Source: Candidatus Sumerlaeota bacterium
GTDB lineage: Bacteria; UBP6; UBA1177
DNA length: 11,598 bases
Assembly (NCBI GenBank): GCA_007136595.1
Contig: SLGQ01000160.1
Span: forward strand, 1-11,598
Direction of reading: 5' to 3'
Part shown: one piece after another, positions 5,920 through 11,598 of the stretch
How the letters are laid out: each line of letters starts with the position of its first letter
Position numbering within the stretch: the stretch's first letter is position 1
The notes under the pieces: model-generated
Told to the model about the DNA's origin: nothing
Seen by the model: the letters and a program-made list of their open reading frames with translations, nothing else
Databases searched by the model: none
Program-made: the position numbers and the translations under genes

Positions 5920-7866
5920 TTATTCTATAGAGGTGTCGCCAGCAACTTCCTCTTCGGAGGACTCTTCTTCCTTGGCTTTTTTAGCTGTGGAAGTTTTCTT
6001 AGCGGCAGCTTTTTTAGCCGGTTTCTTCTCTTCCTTTTCTTCTTCAGCTGGAGCTTCTTCAACTGGAGCTTCTTCAACTGCTGGAGCTTCTTCAACTGGA
6101 GCTTCTTCAACTGTTGGAGCTTCTTCAACTGTTGGAGCTTCTTCAACTGTTGGAGCTTCTTCAACTGCTGGAACTTCTTCAACTGGAGCTTCTTCAACTG
6201 CTGGAGCTTCTGCTGCTTTAAAACTATCTGCCAGACTTCCAAGTTTTTCAGGGATCTTTTCCATTTTTGCCGATTCTTCAAGATTCTTTTGAAGCTCTTC
6301 ATCATCAACAGCTTTGATACTTAAAGAAACTTTTCTGTCTGTATCTGAAATAGTTTTGATGATCACTTCCATAGTGTCACCCGGCTTGTACTCTTTGTTT
6401 TCGTCAACAAACTCTGATCTATGGACAAGTCCTTCAATTGTATCAAAAACTTTTACAAAAACACCGAAGTCTGCTGTTTTAACAACTTCAACTGTCACTT
6501 TTTCACCGACATTATGCTGATCTTTGAAAATTTTCCAGGGATCTTCCGAAAGCTGCTTTATGCCGAGAGAAAATCTCTGTTTTTCTGCATCAATGTTAAG
6601 AACCACAGCTTCAACTTCATCACCTTTTTTGTAGTATTCTGAAGGATGTTTAAGCTTTCTGTCCCAAGTGATATCAGATGTTCTTACAAGTCCGTCTATT
6701 CCCTCTTCAACTCCGACAAAAAGTCCGAAATCTGTAATGTTTCTGATAGTTCCTTTAACAACAGTATTGATGGGATATTTTTCTTTGAGTAAATCCCATG
6801 GATTAGGTTCTATCTGTTTCATTCCGAGAGAAATTCTTCTGTTTTCGACATCTATTTCAAGAATTTTCACTTCAACTTCATCCCCTATGGCAACCATTTT
6901 GTTAGGATGTTTTATTCTTCTTGTCCATGACATTTCAGAAATGTGGATCAATCCCTCTATTCCTTTTTCAAGTTCAACAAAGGCACCGTAATCTTCAAGA
7001 GAAACAACTTCTCCCTTAACAACTGTTCCGACACCGTATTTTTCAGCGGCATATATCCATGGATCTTCAGAAATCTGTTTTATTCCAAGACTTACCCTTT
7101 CTGAGTCTTTGTCAAATTTAAGGATCTTAACATCAACTTCATCTCCAACCTTGAACATTTCGGAAGGATGGTTAACTCTGCCCCATGACATATCAGTAAT
7201 ATGAAGCAACCCGTCTATTCCGCCAAGATCAACAAAAACACCGTAATAAGTTATGTTTTTAACAAGACCTTTAACGATCGTTCCTTCTACAAGGTTTTCA
7301 AGTGTTGACTTTTTAAGCTCCTCTCTCTCTTTTTCAAGGAAATCCCTTCTGGAAATAACTATGTTTCCTTTCTTCTTATCACATTTGATAACCTTGAAAT
7401 CGAAATTTCTTCCAATAAGTTCATCAACATTTTTAATTGGCCTGAGAGCAACCTGCGAGTTTGGAAGAAAAGCTTTTACTCCTATGTCAACAGCCAATCC
7501 GCCATTAACTCTGGCAACTATGGTACCGTTGACAAGAGAACCGTCATCATACGCTTTTTCAACAAATTCCCAAACTTTAAGTTTCTCTGCTTTTTCTTTT
7601 GACAGACAGATGTTTCCGCTGTCATCTTCCCATCTGTCAACCACAACTTCAATTTCATCACCGATTTTTAGACTGTCAAACTCTTCATCTGAAAATTCCG
7701 ACGAAGAAATTACACCATCACTTTTCAGACCGACATCAACAAGAATGAAGTCTTTCCTGATAGCCCTGACTTCACCTCTGCACAGCTCTTCGCTTCCAAC
7801 TTCTTTGTCACTTGGGAGAAACTCCTCAAGTAAATCTCCAAAACTTTTTTTTGTTTCATCCGTCAT
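5920..7866 (-). CDS. rpsA: 30S ribosomal protein S1 with repetitive C-terminal tail
   Basis: The 648-residue protein has six S1 RNA-binding domains at about 27-90, 109-173, 192-264, 279-350, 366-437 and 453-518. Domains 3-5 share near-identical features such as YGVFVDLGGIDGLLHITDMSW and KISLGxKQ-type endings. S1 brings mRNA to the 30S subunit. E. coli S1 has 557 residues; the surplus here is a tail of Pro/Val/Glu repeats (about 553-608), a Lys/Ala-rich segment (609-632, for example KKPAKKAAAKK) and an acidic end. The domains match rpsA rather than polynucleotide phosphorylase or Rho. AGGAGGT (7877-7883) lies 10 nt before the ATG, a slightly long spacing, and a perfect promoter lies upstream. 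The tail could bind RNA or membranes or tune solubility; that is speculation. Confidence 0.93.
   Translation of the reverse strand: MTDETKKSFGDLLEEFLPSDKEVGSEELCRGEVRAIRKDFILVDVGLKSDGVISSSEFSDEEFDSLKIGDEIEVVVDRWEDDSGNICLSKEKAEKLKVWEFVEKAYDDGSLVNGTIVARVNGGLAVDIGVKAFLPNSQVALRPIKNVDELIGRNFDFKVIKCDKKKGNIVISRRDFLEKEREELKKSTLENLVEGTIVKGLVKNITYYGVFVDLGGIDGLLHITDMSWGRVNHPSEMFKVGDEVDVKILKFDKDSERVSLGIKQISEDPWIYAAEKYGVGTVVKGEVVSLEDYGAFVELEKGIEGLIHISEMSWTRRIKHPNKMVAIGDEVEVKILEIDVENRRISLGMKQIEPNPWDLLKEKYPINTVVKGTIRNITDFGLFVGVEEGIDGLVRTSDITWDRKLKHPSEYYKKGDEVEAVVLNIDAEKQRFSLGIKQLSEDPWKIFKDQHNVGEKVTVEVVKTADFGVFVKVFDTIEGLVHRSEFVDENKEYKPGDTMEVIIKTISDTDRKVSLSIKAVDDEELQKNLEESAKMEKIPEKLGSLADSFKAAEAPAVEEAPVEEVPAVEEAPTVEEAPTVEEAPTVEEAPVEEAPAVEEAPVEEAPAEEEKEEKKPAKKAAAKKTSTAKKAKEEESSEEEVAGDTSIE
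6043..6207. repeat. In-frame minisatellite coding the Pro/Val/Glu tail of S1
   Basis: Read on the plus strand, 15- and 18-base units (gcttcttcaactgga and gcttcttcaactgttgga, with gct or gtt variants) repeat head to tail. Three consecutive 18-base copies around 6108-6161 appear identical. Every unit is a multiple of three, so copy-number change would lengthen or shorten the S1 tail without a frameshift. They encode VEEAP, TVEEAP and AVEEAP-type units. The identical neighbours suggest recent slippage or recombination. Confidence 0.9.
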
Positions 7867-7876
7867 TTGTAAATCT

Positions 7877-7883
7877 ACCTCCT
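7877..7883 (-). promoter_or_regulatory. Shine-Dalgarno of rpsA
   Basis: The plus strand reads ACCTCCT, giving AGGAGGT on the coding strand, a nearly perfect anti-16S match, 10 nt before the ATG. In many bacteria S1 mRNA has a weak site because S1 regulates itself; here it is strong. Confidence 0.85.
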
Positions 7884-7933
7884 AGTTTTATATTCGCCGA
7901 CCGGATACGGATTACCGGACAAGCGTGAAAGGG

Positions 7934-7961
7934 ATTATAAATTGAGAAGTGCAGTTGTCAA
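7934..7961 (-). promoter_or_regulatory. Consensus sigma70 promoter of rpsA
   Basis: On the minus strand TTGACA (7956-7961) and TATAAT (7934-7939) are both perfect and are separated by 16 bp. This fits a highly expressed ribosomal protein gene. Transcription should begin near 7927, leaving a leader of about 60 nt that contains CCGG-bounded sequence at 7901-7920 with only a weak potential to fold. Confidence 0.85.
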
Positions 7962-7972
7962 CAAAAAAAATA

Positions 7973-8002
7973 TTGACTTAAAACTATAAATTAAGTTACA
8001 TA
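7973..8002 (+). promoter_or_regulatory. Possible promoter of the coiled-coil gene
   Basis: TTGACT (7973-7978) is followed after 18 bp by TACATA (7997-8002), a poor -10 match. Its position fits the gene at 8087 and gives a leader of about 80 nt. It lies just beside the rpsA promoter on the opposite strand, so the two may interfere or share a regulator. The -35 is good; the -10 assignment is uncertain. Confidence 0.3.
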
Positions 8003-8021
8003 TTGTGGCTAAAAGGAAGTT

Positions 8022-8037
8022 GAGTCTATGGAGACTC
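8022..8037 (+). promoter_or_regulatory. Inverted repeat in the leader of the coiled-coil gene
   Basis: GAGTCT and AGACTC are perfect complements flanking ATGG, giving a 6-bp hairpin or a protein-binding dyad about 50 nt before the start codon. No T-run follows, so it is not an intrinsic terminator. The role is unknown. Confidence 0.4.
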
Positions 8038-8054
8038 TTGATGTCACAGTTTAA
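8028..8054 (+). CDS. Possible leader peptide METLDVTV
   Basis: An ATG preceded at about 8 nt by the purine-rich AAGGAAG (8013-8019) opens an 8-codon frame that ends in TAA 32 bp before the coiled-coil start. Its start codon sits in the loop of the inverted repeat. It might tune translation, or may simply be chance, because such short frames are common. Confidence 0.2.
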   Translation: METLDVTV

Positions 8055-8076
8055 TTTTTGAAATTTAAATAGGTTT

Positions 8077-8081
8077 GGAGG
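8077..8081 (+). promoter_or_regulatory. Ribosome binding site that sets the start of the coiled-coil gene
   Basis: GGAGG lies 5 nt before the TTG at 8087-8089. An earlier in-frame TTG at 8075 overlaps the site and would spoil the signal peptide, so it is rejected. Confidence 0.8.
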
Positions 8082-8086
8082 TTGCT

Positions 8087-11000
8087 TTGAAAAAACATTC
8101 TTTACTGATTTTTATCTTGTTTCTCTTTTTACTCCCCTCATCTCTTTTGGGTGATAATGTTGCGATATTTCCAATAGGGGCTGATCAAAGAAGTGAATGG
8201 ACACTGGCAAAAGATGTTGACAGGATCGTTGACAGGGACTTAACAAAGATCAGAAACGCAAGGGCTCTTTCTTTCAGGGAACTGCTTTCAGCAACAAACA
8301 GGAAAGAACTCGCAAGATGCAGGGCTGACCTTACATGTCATAGAGATGTTTCAACCAAGATCGGAAGAAGAGACATCGACTTTTTTATATTTACGAGGAT
8401 GCGGTTCGCTGATGGCAGAAGCTTGATCGTACAGTCATATCTTTTTGACAGAAGATACAGCCGTCTTGAAACAATTAATCTTGAACTTGACTACAGATCT
8501 TTTGCAGACGAAGTTGCTGACAGACTTATTGAAGAGTGGGACAGAGTTCTTGCCAGACACGCGAGCAGATCAGCTCCCCCTCCAAGAGACCGTTTTGATG
8601 ATGATTTTGACAGAAGAGATACCAGAAGAAGAGATGATCCCCCCAGAAGAGATGATTCTTATGGCAGACCGGCAACATCAAGAAGACCTGTTGAATCTAT
8701 GATAGCAGAAGGATTTAAAGCTTATGCTGCAGGAGATATGAGCAGAGCAAAAGCAGCTTTCGGGAAAGCGGCTTCGGCTGATGTTGTTGCAAAAAAACTG
8801 TTCAATGCTGTAGATGAAATTGAAAGATTCATGGCAAATGCCAACAATGCAATAAGATCAAAAAGATATGATGAAGCGATCCCCATAATTTCCAGAGCTG
8901 AAAGTCTGGATGAATCGATCAGGGATCTTGGGTTAAAATACCGCATGTACTCTCAGGATACGGTTGAAAGAATAACTTATCTTGAACCCACTCCGAAAGA
9001 AATGCAGGTTGTAGAAGAGATCCATAAAAGATATTCCGCAAAAACAGCAAAAGCCAGAAAAGCCAGAGTGGCGGCAATAGCAAAAGTGGATAAATGGGTA
9101 AACCAGAGGATCAGAGAAAGAGAAGAAAAAATAAAACAATTTCAGGCTGATTCAGAAAAAGCTGCAAAAGAAGAAAAAGTAGAATTTGCAGAACTTAGAA
9201 ACTCAATAAAAGACCTCAGGTACAAATGGGATCAGGAAGATAGTGAACTGGAACAAAAAATCGTTGCTCTCGAAAACAAACTTACACTTCTTGAACAAAG
9301 AGAAAGGGGGGTAGTAAAAGTTTCTACAGAAAAAGAAGAGCAGGCAAGAAAAATGGAACTTGAAGCTGTGAACAAGAAGTATAAAGAGTTGCTTGCCAAA
9401 CTCAGAAAAGAAAAGGATGCTTTCTATGAAAAACAAAAAGCTGAACTTGAAAAAGGAGCCCAGGATGTTGAACAAAGAGTTATTGCTTTGCAAAAACAGA
9501 AAGCTGCAAATGAAGAGAAAATAAAAGAGATCGACAAAAAGATCCTTGCGGCAAATGAAGAATTCGAAAAACAGGAAAGAAAATATACCGGCAGCACTGA
9601 AGAAGTAAGATTAAAACAGGAAGATGAAGACAGAAGATTTGCTGTGGAAGTTGAAAAGGAGTACCAGAAAAAGTTTGATGAGCTGAACAAAAAACTGCGG
9701 GATTATGATGAAAAAGAAGCTGAAAGAAGAAAAGCTTTAACAGTATATGACAGGGAAGTAGAAGAGTTTTTGATGAAAAATGTTGAACTTATGGGGGCAT
9801 TCCAGGACGAAGTTGAAAAAGAACGGACAGAACTTGATAAAAAATATAAAGAAAAGAAAGAGAATGTACAAAAAGAAGCGGAAAAAGAATACGAAGAGGG
9901 TTTAGCAAAACTGAACAAGGAAAAATCTGAAATAGAAACGAAAATTGCTGAAGAAGAAACACCCGCTTTGAAGAAACAACTTGCCGCCATTGAGAAAAAA
10001 ATTGCAGCCCACGAAGCAAATAAAGAAGAGTTCATTCAGGAAAAAGTAATGCAGGTAGAGATGGAACATGATATGAAATCTACTGAACTTGATATGAAAC
10101 TTGTCGGCAGGAACAATGAGCTTCAAAAAGAAAATGAAGCTTTCAGAAAGAAAAAAATGGCTGAAAAAAAGAATGCGGAAGCTGATTTCAACAGATTTCT
10201 CAAAAGAAAGGAAGAATTCAAGAAAAGCATCGACAGGCAGATAGAGTTGGCGCAAAAAGATAGAGACAGAACTCTTGAAAACAGAAGAGCAGAAAGAGAC
10301 AAGCTTGCTGGAACATGGGATAAAGACAGAGCAAAAAGAAAAGCCGCTTTTGATAAAACCATCCAGGTCGATGTAAATCAGAAGGAAAAACTGATAAAGG
10401 CTAACGAAAATATTGATGATCAGATAGTGAAGATCAATGACCAGTGGGAAGAAAGAAGCCAGGATATAAGAGTAAGACACCATAATGAAGCTCAGAAGTT
10501 TGAAGAAAGTTGGAAAGCAAGGCATGAAAAAACTGAAACTGAGTTTAAAGAAACAAGAGAAGCGGTTGACACAAAATATTCCGACAAACAGCTTGCGGCA
10601 AGAGAAGCGCAGAGAAAACAGAAAGTTGCCTGGGAAGAAGAAATACAGTCTTTAAATGAAGAAAAAGAAAGAAGAAGGATCGAAAGACAGGAAACACTGG
10701 ACAAAAAAAGGAACGATTGGGAAGAAAGACAGGCACAGAGAAAAAGAGATGAAGCTCAAAGGAAAATTGACAGAGAGGATTTCCTTGTGGAGTCAAAAAG
10801 GTTAAATGAAGAAGATAGAGCTGAGGCCGCAAGACAAAGGAGAGAGATAGAAAAAAGATTTGAAGATGCTACAAAAGATATCTATGATGCGGAAATTGAA
10901 GAGGTGAGAAGAAGGTTTCCCGATGAATACAGAATTACCAGAACAAGAGAGGTTGTCGGAGTCGCCACTAGCGAAAGAATTAAAAGTACCAAAGCCGCTG

Positions 11001-11278
11001 CTCTTGCTCAGAGTGGACTTTTAAAACTGCAGGATAGAGACATACTTACGGCAAAGAGACATTTTGCTGAAGCTTTATTCATTGACAGAAACAACCAAAT
11101 AGCCCGGGACGGAATGAGATCCATTGAGCTGACTGCAAAATCAATGTATTGGGAAGCTTTCGGACTCAGAGAATCCGACAGAACTAAAGCAAGAGAGATC
11201 TTCAATATTCTCGTTCAGACACTGATGCCTTCAAGTGAATATTTTGTACGGTCAAAAGCGGCTCTTGATCAGCTTTGA
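8087..11278 (+). CDS. Giant exported coiled-coil protein with TPR-like ends, unknown function
   Basis: The start is a TTG, giving 1063 residues. MKKH and a 13-residue hydrophobic stretch (5-17) form a signal peptide with likely cleavage after Gly22; no lipobox. Residues 24-158 look like an alpha/beta domain (VAIFPIGA, then DIDFFIFTRMRFADG) reminiscent of the TolB or CsgG-like N-terminal domain of some periplasmic proteins, with the only two cysteines seen, Cys78 and Cys84. A charged, disordered Arg/Asp/Pro linker follows (about 159-202), then TPR-like helices (about 203-300). Residues 304-944 form a very long Glu/Lys/Arg-rich coiled coil with one proline (Pro626). The end (about 969-1063) is again TPR-like (LAQSGLLKLQDRDILTAKRHFAEAL). 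I do not recognise a family. The architecture suggests a periplasmic or envelope scaffold; that is inference. The next gene starts 61 bp later. Confidence 0.85.
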   Translation: MKKHSLLIFILFLFLLPSSLLGDNVAIFPIGADQRSEWTLAKDVDRIVDRDLTKIRNARALSFRELLSATNRKELARCRADLTCHRDVSTKIGRRDIDFFIFTRMRFADGRSLIVQSYLFDRRYSRLETINLELDYRSFADEVADRLIEEWDRVLARHASRSAPPPRDRFDDDFDRRDTRRRDDPPRRDDSYGRPATSRRPVESMIAEGFKAYAAGDMSRAKAAFGKAASADVVAKKLFNAVDEIERFMANANNAIRSKRYDEAIPIISRAESLDESIRDLGLKYRMYSQDTVERITYLEPTPKEMQVVEEIHKRYSAKTAKARKARVAAIAKVDKWVNQRIREREEKIKQFQADSEKAAKEEKVEFAELRNSIKDLRYKWDQEDSELEQKIVALENKLTLLEQRERGVVKVSTEKEEQARKMELEAVNKKYKELLAKLRKEKDAFYEKQKAELEKGAQDVEQRVIALQKQKAANEEKIKEIDKKILAANEEFEKQERKYTGSTEEVRLKQEDEDRRFAVEVEKEYQKKFDELNKKLRDYDEKEAERRKALTVYDREVEEFLMKNVELMGAFQDEVEKERTELDKKYKEKKENVQKEAEKEYEEGLAKLNKEKSEIETKIAEEETPALKKQLAAIEKKIAAHEANKEEFIQEKVMQVEMEHDMKSTELDMKLVGRNNELQKENEAFRKKKMAEKKNAEADFNRFLKRKEEFKKSIDRQIELAQKDRDRTLENRRAERDKLAGTWDKDRAKRKAAFDKTIQVDVNQKEKLIKANENIDDQIVKINDQWEERSQDIRVRHHNEAQKFEESWKARHEKTETEFKETREAVDTKYSDKQLAAREAQRKQKVAWEEEIQSLNEEKERRRIERQETLDKKRNDWEERQAQRKRDEAQRKIDREDFLVESKRLNEEDRAEAARQRREIEKRFEDATKDIYDAEIEEVRRRFPDEYRITRTREVVGVATSERIKSTKAAALAQSGLLKLQDRDILTAKRHFAEALFIDRNNQIARDGMRSIELTAKSMYWEAFGLRESDRTKAREIFNILVQTLMPSSEYFVRSKAALDQL

Positions 11279-11339
11279 CAGCAAGAACTTCTAAACCGGA
11301 ACCATTAAAAACAAAATACTATTCTAACCGGAGTTATTT

Positions 11340-11598
11340 ATGAAAAAAAAAGTTATCGTCATAGGTGCAGGTCCCGGAGGACTTACCTCTGCAATGATAC
11401 TTGCATCAAAGGGAATGGAAGTAACTCTATATGAACAGAAAAATTATGTCGGGGGAAGAAATGGACACATAAAAAAAGGGGGCTACACCTTCGACATAGG
11501 TCCCACTTTTCTTATGATGCTTGATATTCTTGAAGATGTTTTTTCAATATCTGGAAAAAATCTCAGAGATTATGTTAAAATATCTGAGCTCGATCCGA
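11340..11598 (+). CDS. Phytoene desaturase-like (CrtI family) FAD oxidoreductase, N-terminal fragment
   Basis: The frame begins at an ATG with GGAG 7 nt upstream and stays open to the right edge (86 residues). IGAGPGGLTSA (8-18) is the dinucleotide-binding GxGxxG motif, a Glu follows at the end of strand two (LYEQ), GGRNG (near 39) is the second FAD contact, and FDIGPTFL (50-57) matches the CrtI/CrtN signature. These enzymes desaturate phytoene or diapophytoene for carotenoids; related members act on other prenyl or retinol substrates, so the exact substrate is open. No promoter or terminator was found in the 61-bp gap, so it may be cotranscribed with the coiled-coil gene. Confidence 0.85.
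   Translation, partial: MKKKVIVIGAGPGGLTSAMILASKGMEVTLYEQKNYVGGRNGHIKKGGYTFDIGPTFLMMLDILEDVFSISGKNLRDYVKISELDP

Noticed and set aside
5897..6292. A 131-residue plus-strand frame rich in SSTGASSTAG repeats
   Set aside because: It is the antisense reading of the rpsA tail minisatellite, overlaps a firm S1 gene, and has no convincing ribosome site. Its repeats are forced by the repeat DNA.
7253..7885. A 210-residue plus-strand frame rich in Ser and Leu
   Set aside because: It is antisense to the S1 domains of rpsA and runs into the rpsA ribosome site. The composition is that of a reverse-strand shadow.
7895..7920. CCGG-bounded sequence in the rpsA leader as an S1 autoregulatory hairpin
   Set aside because: Beyond the self-complementary CCGG ends, the inner bases do not pair well, so the evidence is too weak to list.
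9902..10525. Long minus-strand frames rich in Phe and Ser, looking like membrane proteins
   Set aside because: Glu/Lys-rich coiled-coil coding DNA reads as Phe/Leu/Ser on the other strand. The sense frame is continuous for 1063 codons.
11275..11280. A perfect TTGACA overlapping the stop codon of the coiled-coil gene, as a promoter for the CrtI-like gene
   Set aside because: No acceptable -10 hexamer occurs 16-18 bp downstream. The nearest TACTAT is 36 bp away.

Overview
The window is AT-rich, densely coded bacterial DNA with ten genes: two cut by the window ends and eight complete. There is no transposase, integrase, tRNA, rRNA or CRISPR array. A 1063-residue secreted coiled-coil protein with a signal peptide and an apparently six-S1-domain ribosomal protein S1 suggest a Gram-negative-type (diderm) bacterium. 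The start of a CrtI-type phytoene desaturase-like gene at the right edge hints at carotenoid or related lipid chemistry. I cannot place the phylum from the sequence alone.

Layout. (1) Positions 1-3382, minus strand: a tightly packed run, read in the order M18 metallo-aminopeptidase, purine nucleoside phosphorylase (punA), cytidine deaminase (cdd), then a B12-binding-type radical SAM protein that runs off the left edge. Gaps are 21 bp, -8 bp (overlap) and 10 bp, so this is very probably one operon for salvage of peptides and nucleosides, with the radical SAM gene as a passenger of unknown role. (2) Positions 3383-3585: a divergent intergenic region with a clear sigma70-type promoter for the rightward genes and a Fur-box-like sequence on the leftward side. 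(3) Positions 3586-5875, plus strand: a three-gene signalling operon made of a winged-helix regulator with a C-terminal domain of unclear identity, a stand-alone response-regulator receiver, and a protein with two HD-GYP domains, the first of them degenerate. (4) Positions 5920-7866, minus strand: rpsA, with six S1 domains plus an unusual repetitive Pro/Val/Glu tail and a Lys-rich segment, driven by a promoter with perfect -35 and -10 hexamers. (5) Positions 8087-11278, plus strand: a very large, exported, almost proline-free coiled-coil protein flanked by TPR-like helices, which I do not recognise as a named family. It is followed after 61 bp by the partial CrtI-like gene.

How the parts fit. 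The signalling operon probably receives a phosphorylation signal through the receiver and acts on cyclic di-GMP through the HD-GYP protein. No sensor kinase and no GGDEF synthase is in view. Four of the longest-possible reading-frame starts (cdd, punA, the winged-helix gene and the coiled-coil gene) should be shortened by 4-5 codons, because the Shine-Dalgarno sequence lies inside the longer version. The most novel items are the giant coiled-coil protein, the winged-helix protein with its uncertain second domain, the half-degenerate tandem HD-GYP protein, and the tailed S1 protein.
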